A stretch of 64,000 nt of DNA from contig NZ_AFNV02000018.1 in NCBI RefSeq assembly GCF_000215955.2, forward strand, positions 31,102 through 95,101, read 5' to 3'. The DNA comes from Salinisphaera shabanensis E1L3A. Lineage in GTDB: Bacteria > Pseudomonadota > Gammaproteobacteria > Nevskiales > Salinisphaeraceae. The position numbers and the translations under genes were made by a program. Positions within the stretch are counted from its first letter, which is position 1; every line of letters begins with the position of its first letter. Under the pieces are notes generated by a model. That model searched no databases and was not told where the DNA came from. It saw only the letters and a program-made list of their open reading frames with translations. This document shows positions 18,067-26,349 of this stretch, piece after piece.

Positions 18067-20033
18067 GCAGTCGCCGGGTTGAGGCCGCGATCGACCGCAA
18101 CAGCCTTGTCAGCGGTCGCTCGGCGGCGATAGTAACGTTTGTCGGAAAGTGCAATAAGGCCGCCCAAGGCCGCGATGAAACCGCCGGCCCAGATCCAGCG
18201 CACGAAAGGCCGATGATAGATCCGCACACTCCAGGCGTCCCCCGATAAGGGCTCGCCGAGCGAGACATACAAATCGCGGGTGAATCCGATATCGATACCG
18301 GATTCAGTCATGGTCTGGCCGGCCGCGTTGTAGCGACGCTTGGCGGGATAGAGCTCGGCGATTTGCTCGCCGTCTTTACGCACGATGAAATCGCCGATCT
18401 CAGCAGTGAAATTTGGTCCATCGACGTGACGGGTGCCCACGAACGTGAAGTCGTAGCCCACCATCTCCGTGCTTTCGCCGGGCGCGAGGCGCACGTCGTG
18501 CTCACTGCCAAAACCACTCACCAGACTCACGCCGATAACGAAGATGCCGACGCCTGCATGCGACAAGGCCATGCCGACGACATTGCGCGGCAACATCACG
18601 CGCCGACCGCGGCTGCGACGCACGATATCCTCGAATGCGGTCGCGATCGCCCAGCAACCCAGCACACACCCTGCGACTGCCACGAGCGCGCCGGTGCCAA
18701 CGGTGAGCAGTGGTAACGCGACGCCGACGGCGATCGATATCAGCAACGGCGCCCATAGACGCGAACGCAGCACATCGGCACGCGTGCGCTTCCAGGCCAT
18801 GACGGCCGCCGCACCAATCAGCACCACCAGCGGCGCGGTCAACGGGATGAAGACCTTATTGAAATACGGCGGCCCCACCGAAATTCGACCCATGCCCAGC
18901 GAGTCGGCCAGAATCGGGTAGAGCGTGCCCAGCAACACGCCCGCGGCGGCAACCACGAGGAAGATATTGTTGAGCAGCAGCAACCCCTCCCGGGACAGCG
19001 CCGCGACGGGCTCGCGGCCCGATTCGAACTGGGCTGCACGCAACGCGTAGAGCAGCAGCGAACCGCCGACCACCACCGCGAAGAACGTCAGAATATAGAT
19101 GCCGCGGGTCGGGTCGGTCGCAAAAGCATGTACCGATATCAGCACACCGGAGCGCACTAGGAATGTACCGAGTAGCGACAATGCAAACGCAGTGATCGCG
19201 AGCAGCACCGTCCAGCTTTTGAAAATGCCGCGTTTTTCGGTCACCGCGAGCGAATGGATCAAGGCGGTGCCGACGAGCCAAGGCATGAACGAAGCGTTTT
19301 CGACCGGATCCCAGAACCACCAGCCGCCCCAACCGAGTTCGTTATAAGCCCACCAGCTGCCCAGCGTCACGCCGATGGTCAGAAACACCCAGGCGGCTGT
19401 TGTCCAAGGCCGCGTCCATCGCGTCCATGCACTATCGACGCGTCCTGTAATCAGCGCGGTGATTGCAAACGCAAACGCCACCGCAAAGCCGACATAGCCC
19501 ATATAGAGCATCGGCGGATGCACGACCAGCCCGGGATCCTGCAGCAGCGGGTTGAGGTCGCGTCCCTCCACGGGCGCTGGGAACTGACGCTCGAACGGAT
19601 TGGACGTAAACAGCGTGAACAGGAGAAACCCGACGCTTACTGCGCCCATCACCGCCAACACGCAACTGGCGACTTCGCGGGGCAGCGTACGACTGGCCAG
19701 CGCAACGGCAAGGCTCCAGCAGGCCAGCAGCGTCATCCACAGTAGTAGTGACCCTTCATGCGCGCCCCAGATCGCCGCCAGGCGATAGAACCATGGCAGT
19801 TGCGTATTCGAGTTGGCTGCCACATAGGCCACCGAAAAATCGTTGGCATAGAAGGCGAAGCCCAGGGCGACGAAGGCAATGCCCATCATCACGAACTGGC
19901 CGATCGCTGCGGGCGCGGCGACCGCCAAACAGTCCGCGCGCGAACGCCACACGCCATACAACGGCAATACGGTCTGGAGCGTGGCCAGACCGAGGGCAAG
20001 AATGAGCGCAAATTGGCCGATCTCGGGAATCAT
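18063..20033 (-). CDS. ccmF: Haem lyase subunit CcmF
   Basis: CcmF is the large integral membrane subunit of the cytochrome c haem-ligation complex. It has 656 residues and about 14 predicted helices. The tryptophan-rich WWD signature is clear as WGGWWFWDPVENASFMPWL at about 235-253. Conserved His residues occur near WAIWGAHEGSLLLWM and SLAVTEKRGIFKSWT. The C-terminal periplasmic domain (GTRHVDGPNFTAEIG) is intact. Confidence 0.96.
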   Translation of the reverse strand: MIPEIGQFALILALGLATLQTVLPLYGVWRSRADCLAVAAPAAIGQFVMMGIAFVALGFAFYANDFSVAYVAANSNTQLPWFYRLAAIWGAHEGSLLLWMTLLACWSLAVALASRTLPREVASCVLAVMGAVSVGFLLFTLFTSNPFERQFPAPVEGRDLNPLLQDPGLVVHPPMLYMGYVGFAVAFAFAITALITGRVDSAWTRWTRPWTTAAWVFLTIGVTLGSWWAYNELGWGGWWFWDPVENASFMPWLVGTALIHSLAVTEKRGIFKSWTVLLAITAFALSLLGTFLVRSGVLISVHAFATDPTRGIYILTFFAVVVGGSLLLYALRAAQFESGREPVAALSREGLLLLNNIFLVVAAAGVLLGTLYPILADSLGMGRISVGPPYFNKVFIPLTAPLVVLIGAAAVMAWKRTRADVLRSRLWAPLLISIAVGVALPLLTVGTGALVAVAGCVLGCWAIATAFEDIVRRSRGRRVMLPRNVVGMALSHAGVGIFVIGVSLVSGFGSEHDVRLAPGESTEMVGYDFTFVGTRHVDGPNFTAEIGDFIVRKDGEQIAELYPAKRRYNAAGQTMTESGIDIGFTRDLYVSLGEPLSGDAWSVRIYHRPFVRWIWAGGFIAALGGLIALSDKRYYRRRATADKAVAVDRGLNPATA

Positions 20034-20494
20034 CGTTTCGCCTGCATATTGGTCGGCATGCAGCTCTCGCCTGATTCATCTTTCATCGCATCCGCCACAT
20101 CCGGCGACATATAGTTCTCGTCGTGCTTGGCCAACACTTCGTCTGCGACGAACTGGCCGGACTCATTGAGTTCGCCATAGGCGACAATGCCCTGCCCCTC
20201 GCGAAACAGATCGGGCAACGTACCGCGGAACTGCACTGGAACGCTCGCCTGGCAATCCGCGAGCGTGAAGCGCACCAGCAAGTCATCGCTGTTGCGATCC
20301 ACCGATCCATTCTCGACCAGCCCGCCGATACGAAAGCGTGTATGCGTGGGCACATCGCCAGCCACGATTTCACTCGGCTGATAAAAATAGAGGATATTTT
20401 CGCTGAACGCGGTCAGCGCAAGCGCGGTGGCAGCGGCCAGACCGACGAACAGACCGCCGACCAGCATCAGGCGACGACGTCGTGTTCTAGTCAT
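20030..20494 (-). CDS. ccmE: Periplasmic haem chaperone CcmE
   Basis: CcmE binds haem covalently before passing it to CcmF. The start at 20494 (MTRTRRRRLMLVGGL) gives 154 residues and the usual Arg-rich start before the membrane anchor. The longer frame from 20566 would overlap all of the coupling region with ccmD. The haem-attachment His sits in EVLAKHDENYMSPDV (about 125-139), with the conserved Tyr four residues on. The ATG overlaps the ccmD stop by 8 bases. Confidence 0.94.
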   Translation of the reverse strand: MTRTRRRRLMLVGGLFVGLAAATALALTAFSENILYFYQPSEIVAGDVPTHTRFRIGGLVENGSVDRNSDDLLVRFTLADCQASVPVQFRGTLPDLFREGQGIVAYGELNESGQFVADEVLAKHDENYMSPDVADAMKDESGESCMPTNMQAKR

Positions 20495-20651
20495 CGTATT
20501 CCTCGTTCTTGATCCGCCGTGCGATATGTCGGTGCACGAGCACCGGTGTGACGATGTTACCGACAATCACGATTGCGGCTATGGCGTAGCTGCCCCACAC
20601 ATACGGTGCGTATCCACCCATCGCCCAGAACTGTTGCCACGATTCATGCAT
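20487..20651 (-). CDS. ccmD: Haem exporter accessory protein CcmD
   Basis: This is a small single-pass membrane protein (54 residues) that helps release holo-CcmE from the CcmABC complex. The start at 20651 (MHESWQQFWAMGGYAPYVWGSY) matches the family pattern of aromatic residues before one helix (AIAAIVIVGNIVTPVLV), ending in a basic and acidic tail. It overlaps ccmC and ccmE by 8 bases on each side. Confidence 0.9.
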   Translation of the reverse strand: MHESWQQFWAMGGYAPYVWGSYAIAAIVIVGNIVTPVLVHRHIARRIKNEEYDD

Positions 20652-21396
20652 CGGAAAAAACCTTTTTGGCCCAACGACTACGCCGTTCCCGCCAAAGCAG
20701 TTGCGCACGCATGTTCCAGAGCGTGAGCCACCCGAACATCAGCGTGAAGCCCAGTGCTGCACACAGCAACGGCCACAGCATGTCCATTTCCATCGCCGGA
20801 CGACCGAAACGCGTGACCGTCGGCCCCTGATGCAGGGTATTCCACCACTCCACGGAGTAATGAATGATCGGCACATTGATCACTCCGACCACCGACAGCA
20901 ACGCACAGGCCCGGGCGGCCGTACGCGGCGACTCGATCGCGTTATGCAGAGCGATCACGCCCAGATACAGAAACAACAGGATCAGTTCGGAGGTCAGGCG
21001 TGCGTCCCAGACCCACCAGGTGCCCCACATCGGCTTGCCCCAGATTGCCCCCGTCACGAGTGCCAGGAACGTAAAGCTCGCCCCCACCGGTGCGGCAGCC
21101 ACGAGAAAAATCTCGGCCAGCTTGAGACGCCAGACAAGGGCCACCACGCCGGCGATTGCCATGCTCGTATAGCCGAACAGCGACAGCCAGGCGCTCGGCA
21201 CATGAATGTAGAGAATACGAAACGCATCCCCCTGCTGATAATCCACGGGCGCATTCACCAGCCCGCCATACACACCGTATGCCGCCAGCAGCACGCCAGG
21301 CACCGCCAGCGCGATCGCGATCGGCCGGCTGACTCGATAGAAGTACGGCAGCGATCCAAAGCGGTGCAGCCAGAGCATGAACGCGGACTTAGCCAA
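20644..21396 (-). CDS. ccmC: Haem transporter subunit CcmC
   Basis: CcmC loads haem onto CcmE. It has 250 residues and six predicted helices. The WWD motif reads PMWGTWWVWDARLTSELILL at about 127-146, flanked by conserved His residues (IHVPSAWLS; VPIIHYSVEWWNTLHQ). A 141-base gap separates it from ccmB, unlike the tight junctions elsewhere in this operon. Confidence 0.95.
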   Translation of the reverse strand: MAKSAFMLWLHRFGSLPYFYRVSRPIAIALAVPGVLLAAYGVYGGLVNAPVDYQQGDAFRILYIHVPSAWLSLFGYTSMAIAGVVALVWRLKLAEIFLVAAAPVGASFTFLALVTGAIWGKPMWGTWWVWDARLTSELILLFLYLGVIALHNAIESPRTAARACALLSVVGVINVPIIHYSVEWWNTLHQGPTVTRFGRPAMEMDMLWPLLCAALGFTLMFGWLTLWNMRAQLLWRERRSRWAKKVFSDA

Positions 21397-21537
21397 AACG
21401 TCTAGACCGTTGCGTTGCGGGTTGAATGTGTATTGCGTCGACGCATAGTTTCTCTTCGCGATACGCGCTATGTATTGATCTAGAGCAATAATCCCGACTT
21501 AACATGGCCTTGGACCACGAACAGCCGCAGGATTTCC

Positions 21538-22206
21538 CTACTCCAGACTGATTTTCAATGCCGCCGCAATGGCAAACGGTGCGGTGGTAATACCGAGCAC
21601 GAGCAGCGCGCCCAGAAGATACAGTGCGCCCGCAGCAGGCAGTCCTGCGATCGCTGCACGCATTGCCCCGGCGCCGAAAATCAAGATCGGTACATAGAGC
21701 GGAAAAATCAGCAGGCTCAACAGCAGCCCGGCGCGCGGCAGGCTCAACGTCAACGCCGTACCAATGGCACCGACCAGGCCGAGCGTTGGCGTACCCAGCA
21801 ACAGGCTGGCCATGATAACGGGTACAGCGCTTGCAGGCACGCCCAGCAACAAAACCAGCAAAGGCGACGCCAGAACGAAAATCAGTCCGCTGGCAAGCCA
21901 GTACGCCAATACTTTCGCCAGCGCAATCAACGCCAGCGGCTCGGGCGACAGCACGTATTGCTCGAGTGTGCCGTCTTCGTAATCGGGCTTGAACAGACGC
22001 TGCAATGACAGCAGTGCGGCCAGTAACACCGCCATCCAGATCAAGGCCGGTGACACGGTGACGAGAATGGCCGCATCGGCACCCGTACCCAGTGGAAACA
22101 GGGCCACTACCAGCACGAAAAACAGCAGGTGATGCACCAGCACGCCGCGCTGGCGAAACGCCAGCAGCAGATCACGCCGCAGCACCGCCCAGAAAACACT
22201 CAGCAT
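21538..22206 (-). CDS. ccmB: Haem exporter membrane subunit CcmB
   Basis: CcmB is the membrane subunit of the CcmAB transporter that releases holo-CcmE. It has 222 residues and six predicted helices. Typical features are the start FWAVLRRDLLLAFRQRG, the FFVLVVALFPLGTG helix, and DYEDGTLEQYVLSPEPL between helices. It overlaps ccmA by 7 bases. Confidence 0.94.
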   Translation of the reverse strand: MLSVFWAVLRRDLLLAFRQRGVLVHHLLFFVLVVALFPLGTGADAAILVTVSPALIWMAVLLAALLSLQRLFKPDYEDGTLEQYVLSPEPLALIALAKVLAYWLASGLIFVLASPLLVLLLGVPASAVPVIMASLLLGTPTLGLVGAIGTALTLSLPRAGLLLSLLIFPLYVPILIFGAGAMRAAIAGLPAAGALYLLGALLVLGITTAPFAIAAALKISLE

Positions 22207-22838
22207 GGCGACAGCTCGATCGAGCGTACCGGCACATCCGGCAACGTCAACGCTTCATGTGTCGTGAACACGGCAATGCCGCCGGCACTGACGTGGGTGG
22301 CGATACGTGCACACAGCACCGCGCGCGACTCGACATCGAGCGCTGAGGCCGGCTCGTCCAACAGCCAAAGCGGCGCATCAGTGAGCCACAGGCGAGCGAG
22401 CGACACCCGGCGCTTCTGCCCGGCGGACAGCCGCCCACAAGGGCGATGCGCCAATCGCTTGAGGCCCAGATCGGCCAACGTTGCGCGAATACGCTTTTCC
22501 GGCACGCGCCGCCCGCACAGGCGCATCAGTACATCAAGGTTTTCGACCGGGGTAAGCGCCGCGTTGAGTGCGTTGTCGTGCCCGACGAAACACAACTCGT
22601 CTTTCAACAGGAGCGCGTCGTCGGCTGGACGGTCGCTCGCCGACTCCCAAATGACTTCACCGGATAGTGGCTGCTGTAAGCCGCTGAGCGTGCGTAATAA
22701 CGTGGTCTTGCCAGCGCCGTTCTCGCCGAGAATACGCGCCGCCTCGCCGCCCACAAGCGCGATATCCAGCCCTGCGAATAGCGCTCGCTCGCCGCGCCCA
22801 CAGCTCAGATTTCGGATGCCGAGTCGCGGCCGCGTCAT
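22200..22838 (-). CDS. ccmA: Haem exporter ATP-binding subunit CcmA
   Basis: CcmA is the ABC ATPase of the CcmABCD complex. It has 212 residues: Walker A GENGAGKTTLLR (about 39-50), the signature LSAGQKRRVSLARLWL, Walker B PLWLLDEPASALD and the H-loop TTHEAL. It is the first gene of the ccm operon and begins 34 bases downstream of tRNA-Leu, so some transcripts may read through from the tRNA promoter. Confidence 0.95.
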   Translation of the reverse strand: MTRPRLGIRNLSCGRGERALFAGLDIALVGGEAARILGENGAGKTTLLRTLSGLQQPLSGEVIWESASDRPADDALLLKDELCFVGHDNALNAALTPVENLDVLMRLCGRRVPEKRIRATLADLGLKRLAHRPCGRLSAGQKRRVSLARLWLTDAPLWLLDEPASALDVESRAVLCARIATHVSAGGIAVFTTHEALTLPDVPVRSIELSPC

Positions 22839-22848
22839 AATTCGCTTG

Positions 22849-22867
22849 AAAAAGCGGCATAAAGCCG
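22849..22867 (-). terminator. Weak hairpin with T-tract after tRNA-Leu
   Basis: The minus strand reads CGGC-TTTAT-GCCG followed by CTTTTT. The stem is only 4 bp, so termination would be partial, consistent with possible read-through into ccmA. Confidence 0.3.
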
Positions 22868-22872
22868 ATGAC

Positions 22873-22959
22873 TGGTGCCCGGAGCCGGACTCGAACCGGC
22901 ACGGCCGTTAGGCCAAGGGATTTTAAGTCCCATGCGTCTACCAATTTCGCCATCCGGGC
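22873..22959 (-). tRNA. tRNA-Leu (anticodon UAA)
   Basis: This 87-base cloverleaf includes an encoded CCA. The acceptor stem GCCCGGA pairs with TCCGGGC. The anticodon loop reads CTTAAAA, giving UAA. A long variable arm (TGGCCTAACGGCCG) marks a class II tRNA, and the T-arm carries GTTCGAGTC. A T-T mismatch closes the top of the anticodon stem. Confidence 0.95.
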
Positions 22960-22970
22960 GCGAGCGCGGG

Positions 22971-23000
22971 ATTCTAGGGTGTGTTGACGTTCCCGTCGAG
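22971..23000 (-). promoter_or_regulatory. Probable sigma-70 promoter for tRNA-Leu
   Basis: On the minus strand a TCGACG (4 of 6 matches to TTGACA) is followed after 18 bases by TAGAAT (5 of 6 to TATAAT), ending 11 bases before the mature tRNA 5' end. The -10 is the same hexamer seen in front of tRNA-Gly. Confidence 0.5.
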
Positions 23001-23280
23001 GTTGCGAACGGCGGCTACGGGCAGGCGACGATGGTCCTGTTACCGAAACCCGGTGCGCCGCTTTGACCAAAGCCAGCTCCCTCACCGTTCAAATGCACAA
23101 GGGTATTGACTTGGCACGTTTTATCGCCCGTCCAAGTATGGCTCGCGATAGAACGCCTTTTTGCGTATTTGCACGTATGAACCCCGCTGCTCGCAGCAGC
23201 GAACGCGTCAACACCGCGCGCCAGCTTCATAGCGCTGCGCCCGGAGTCTGGCATTTCGCAGGCCGAACTGATATTCAAAA

Positions 23281-23286
23281 TATAAT
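23281..23286 (+). promoter_or_regulatory. Candidate -10 element of the exopolysaccharide operon
   Basis: This is a perfect TATAAT inside an A-rich run, 94 bases before the export-lipoprotein start. No good -35 hexamer lies 16-18 bases upstream, so if it is used the promoter is probably activator-dependent. Confidence 0.4.
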
Positions 23287-23379
23287 CGACATTCAGAACA
23301 ACAACGTTGCAGCCGTTAACGTTGGGGCGCCACACAGGCGGCAGATACATTAAACTGTGCGCACGGGGACTTGAGGGGG

Positions 23380-24318
23380 ATGGGCGTTGTGCTGACTGAT
23401 TTGCGAATCGCGTTATCGATGGCCGGTTTGGCCGTTTTGCTTGGTGCCTGTGCCGGCGCCCCGGGCCCGGGCGATCAATCCGTCCCGACGCCCTCCTCGG
23501 CGCCCCCGATCGCTGCCTCACCCTCGTCGACGAATACGTCGACTACCCCTTTACCGGCGGCGCAGGCCCAATCGACCGAAACGACTGTAGCGGACGACCC
23601 GCAGGGCGTGGTCATCGGCGCGGGCGATATCGTCGAAATGCGAATGTTCGGCCAGCCCGATATGAACACGCAGGGGTTCGTTTCCGACAGCGGCGAGATA
23701 TCGCTGCCGCTGCTGGGCGTTGTCGATATCGGCGACCTGACGCCGAACGCGGCACAAAGCCGTATCGAATCCGCTTACCGCGAGCGCGGCTATTTTCGCG
23801 ATCCACAGATCAGCCTGACGCTGGTCGAACACCGCAGCCAGCAGGTTGCCGTACTCGGCGCGGTCAACCAGCCGGGCCGTTTCTCGCTGTCGAGCCGTAC
23901 CACGTTGCTCGATGCGCTGGCCGAGGCAGGCGGAATCACCGCGCGCGGCGCACGCACTGTGGTCGTGATTCGCGGTGACGATCAGAACCGCGAACGTGTC
24001 GATATCGAGGCGCTGGTCTCAGGCGGCGGTGTGGCGAGCGATGACGTGCTGCACGCGGGCGATACGATTTACGTGCCGCAGGCGCCGCTGTTCTATATCT
24101 ATGGACAGGTCCAGCGCCCGGATGCCTATGCGATTCAGCCCGGCATGACCGTTATCCAGGCGATCTCGACCGGCGGGGGTCTGACCGACCGCGGCTCCAA
24201 TTCACGCTTCACCATTCATCGCAAATCGCAAGACGGCTCCGTGCAGACACTGGATGCATCGCCGACTACCCGCGTACAGGCCGACGATGTGATCTTCGTG
24301 AAGGAGCGCTTCTTTTGA
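23380..24318 (+). CDS. Polysaccharide export outer-membrane lipoprotein (Wza/BexD type)
   Basis: This would form the outer-membrane channel for polysaccharide export. From the ATG at 23380 it has 312 residues. The lipoprotein signal ends in LLGAC, the lipobox Cys. A Pro/Ser/Thr-rich linker follows, then a Poly_export domain (VVIGAGDIVEMRMFGQPDMN; DSGEISLPLLGVVDIG). Two SLBB domains come next (VAVLGAVNQPGRFSLSS and FYIYGQVQRPDAYAIQPG). An in-frame TTG at 23371 or GTG at 23389 could also be the start. GGGG-rich sequence upstream makes the exact choice uncertain. It is the first gene of the operon. Confidence 0.88.
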   Translation: MGVVLTDLRIALSMAGLAVLLGACAGAPGPGDQSVPTPSSAPPIAASPSSTNTSTTPLPAAQAQSTETTVADDPQGVVIGAGDIVEMRMFGQPDMNTQGFVSDSGEISLPLLGVVDIGDLTPNAAQSRIESAYRERGYFRDPQISLTLVEHRSQQVAVLGAVNQPGRFSLSSRTTLLDALAEAGGITARGARTVVVIRGDDQNRERVDIEALVSGGGVASDDVLHAGDTIYVPQAPLFYIYGQVQRPDAYAIQPGMTVIQAISTGGGLTDRGSNSRFTIHRKSQDGSVQTLDASPTTRVQADDVIFVKERFF

Positions 24319-25730
24319 GCACACAGATCGATCGCCCGCTCATTCCGGGCATGCATGCCACACCGACCGTAGGCCAGATCTGGCGCGCCGTGCACGCGCG
24401 CTGGCGCACGGTTGCGATTACCGTGGCCGTTTTCCTCGTGCTAGCGATCATCGCATCGCTTTTCGTCAAGAGTTACGAGGCCCGCGCCTCACTGGTGATC
24501 GAGTTTCCAAGTCTCGATCCGCTGACCGGCCAGGCGCGCTCGACCGCGCTTGCCGACAGTTATCGGGCCACCCAGATCGACCTGATGACCAGTCAGAACG
24601 TGATGCTCGGCGTCGTCGATGAACTGGGTCTTGCGGATGATCCGGAGACCAGTGCCGACTTCGACGTGGACGACAGCGGTGACGGGCCGCTGCGCCAGCG
24701 ACTGGCATCCAACCTCGGCGAGCAGGTCGAGGTTCGTGCCGGTGAGGTCAGTCAATTGCTGGTGGTCTCGTATCGCGGAGACGATCCGAAGCGAAGCGCG
24801 GCCATCGTCAATGCGGTGATCGATCAGTACATGAAAGCCAGCGAGAATATGGCCACGGACCCCGCGCGCCAGCGACTGGGCCAGTACTCCACGTTCCTCG
24901 ACGGGTTGCGAGCCAAGGTCGATGAGGCCCAGGACGAGCTCACCCAGGCCCGTCAGCGCTTCGGCGTAATCGACTCGACGGCCGCCGAAAATGTCGATAC
25001 CAGCCGCCTCAACGATCTCGGCACGCGCTTGAACGCCGCACAGGGACGATTGCAGTCCGCCCAGGCCGAAGTCGATCAGATCGAGGCGGCCCGTTCCAGC
25101 GGCCAGCCGATTACGGCCCAGGCCGACGTGCTCGACAGCAACGTGGTGCAGGACCTGAAAAACCGCCTCGCCGGCTTTCTGGCCGAACGTGCCGAGATTG
25201 CAGAATCTCTTGGCCCGAACCATCCGCGTATTCGCGCCATCGACGGCCAGATCGGCACCGTACGGGCGCGTCTGCGCGATGAGATCGATGCCTATCTCGC
25301 GGCCGCCCGTCAGAGCGTGAAGGTTGGGCGCGGCGAGGTGGATGCCCTGCAGGGCAACTACGACGCCGCACGCGCGGACGTCATGGACAAGCAGACCAAG
25401 CGAGCGCGGCTCGACAGCTATCGGCGGCGTCTGGACAGCGCTTCGCAGGTCTACGAGGCAGCGCTGTCGAGCTACGACCAGGTGCTCGGGGGCAGCGAGC
25501 TTACGGCTCAGAACGTGTCGGTCATCACCCGCGCAATCGCGCCCACCAAGACCGCGGGCCTGAGTCTCAAGCGCAAACTCCTTCTGGCCGTGATTCTGGG
25601 CTTGATCGTCGGCGTGATGATCGCCCTGCTTCAGGAGCTTCTCGATCGCCGTGTACGCGCGGCCGAGGATATCGAACGCGAATTGGAGCTCCCGGTTCTG
25701 GGTGAACTCGAATACGGAGCCCAGCGATGA
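24315..25730 (+). CDS. Wzz/GumC-type polysaccharide co-polymerase, no kinase domain
   Basis: An inner-membrane chain-length and export co-polymerase of 471 residues. The start is a TTG that overlaps the previous stop, with AAGGAG 8 bases upstream. One N-terminal helix (TVAITVAVFLVLAIIASLFV, about 35-54) precedes the Wzz domain (SYEARASLVIEF). A long coiled-coil periplasmic region follows (about 190-400, with LGPNHPRIRAIDGQI and VYEAALSSYDQV). A second helix (LLLAVILGLIVGVMIALLQ) and a short cytoplasmic tail end the protein. The kinase partner is the separate next gene. Confidence 0.88.
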   Translation: MSTQIDRPLIPGMHATPTVGQIWRAVHARWRTVAITVAVFLVLAIIASLFVKSYEARASLVIEFPSLDPLTGQARSTALADSYRATQIDLMTSQNVMLGVVDELGLADDPETSADFDVDDSGDGPLRQRLASNLGEQVEVRAGEVSQLLVVSYRGDDPKRSAAIVNAVIDQYMKASENMATDPARQRLGQYSTFLDGLRAKVDEAQDELTQARQRFGVIDSTAAENVDTSRLNDLGTRLNAAQGRLQSAQAEVDQIEAARSSGQPITAQADVLDSNVVQDLKNRLAGFLAERAEIAESLGPNHPRIRAIDGQIGTVRARLRDEIDAYLAAARQSVKVGRGEVDALQGNYDAARADVMDKQTKRARLDSYRRRLDSASQVYEAALSSYDQVLGGSELTAQNVSVITRAIAPTKTAGLSLKRKLLLAVILGLIVGVMIALLQELLDRRVRAAEDIERELELPVLGELEYGAQR

Positions 25731-26344
25731 CAAACGAGCCACAGCGCGAACACATGCAGCTACATAACGATGTGTTTGCCTTTCACGGCCCGCACACCCG
25801 GGCGGCGGACACGCTGCGCGCCACGCTTGCACGCATCGTGCTCAGCGACAGCCATGCCAAGTGTCTGGCCGTGGTTAGCTGCTCGTCGAACGCAGGCCGT
25901 AGCGTAGTCGCGGCAAATCTTACCGTGCTGCTGGCCCGATCCGGCCAGCGGACCGTACTGATCGATGCAGCCCGCCAGCGCGCGCAACAACATCTGCTTT
26001 TCGGCATCGAGCCGGATTTTCGCGTGGCGCAAATTACCGCCGTGCCCGGCCTGACCGTCATGCGCGCGACCGACAGCCATCCATCGCTGGCCGATACCCT
26101 GGTGGATGCGCCCGCGCAGTTTGCACAGCTCATCACCGACTTGCGCGCTGAATACGACTGCATCGTGATCGACACCGCGGACCATCCGGACGATCTGGAT
26201 GCGATCTCGGCGGCGGGTATGAGCGACGGTGCCTTGGTCGTCGTCCAGCGAGACGGCACGCGCCTGCAACGGCTACGCAAACTCACCACAGAACTCAAAG
26301 ACAGCGCGTCGACGATATTGGGCACCGTGCTCACAGACAGTTGA
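25727..26344 (+). CDS. CpsD/Wzc-like ATPase with degenerate Walker A
   Basis: This 205-residue cytoplasmic protein occupies the position of the bacterial tyrosine kinase that works with Wzz-type co-polymerases. The fold signatures are present: P-loop region SCSSNAGRSVVAANL (about 46-60), Walker A' RTVLIDAARQR and Walker B YDCIVIDTAD. The P-loop Lys is replaced by Arg (GRS instead of GKS/T) and the usual PGEGK is lost. There is no C-terminal Tyr cluster (it ends TVLTDS). It overlaps the co-polymerase by 4 bases. It may be a catalytically weak or regulatory partner. Confidence 0.75.
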   Translation: MTNEPQREHMQLHNDVFAFHGPHTRAADTLRATLARIVLSDSHAKCLAVVSCSSNAGRSVVAANLTVLLARSGQRTVLIDAARQRAQQHLLFGIEPDFRVAQITAVPGLTVMRATDSHPSLADTLVDAPAQFAQLITDLRAEYDCIVIDTADHPDDLDAISAAGMSDGALVVVQRDGTRLQRLRKLTTELKDSASTILGTVLTDS

Positions 26345-26349
26345 TACGC

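Larger units (their letters stand above)
22960..23379 (+). other. 420-base intergenic region upstream of the exopolysaccharide operon
   Basis: No credible gene is present here. The region carries the tRNA-Leu promoter at its left end and, toward the right, an AT-rich stretch around 23270-23290 with a perfect TATAAT. A GCTGC-TCGCA-GCAGC inverted repeat lies near 23193-23207. The ORFs that cross it have no ribosome-binding site and are shadows. The length and AT-rich patch suggest the operon's control region. Confidence 0.6.

Noticed and set aside
23112..23127. Sigma-54-like TTGGCACG element upstream of the EPS operon
   Set aside because: The spacing from GG to the downstream GC is 11 rather than 10 bases, with CG at the required position, so it does not fit the -24/-12 consensus.
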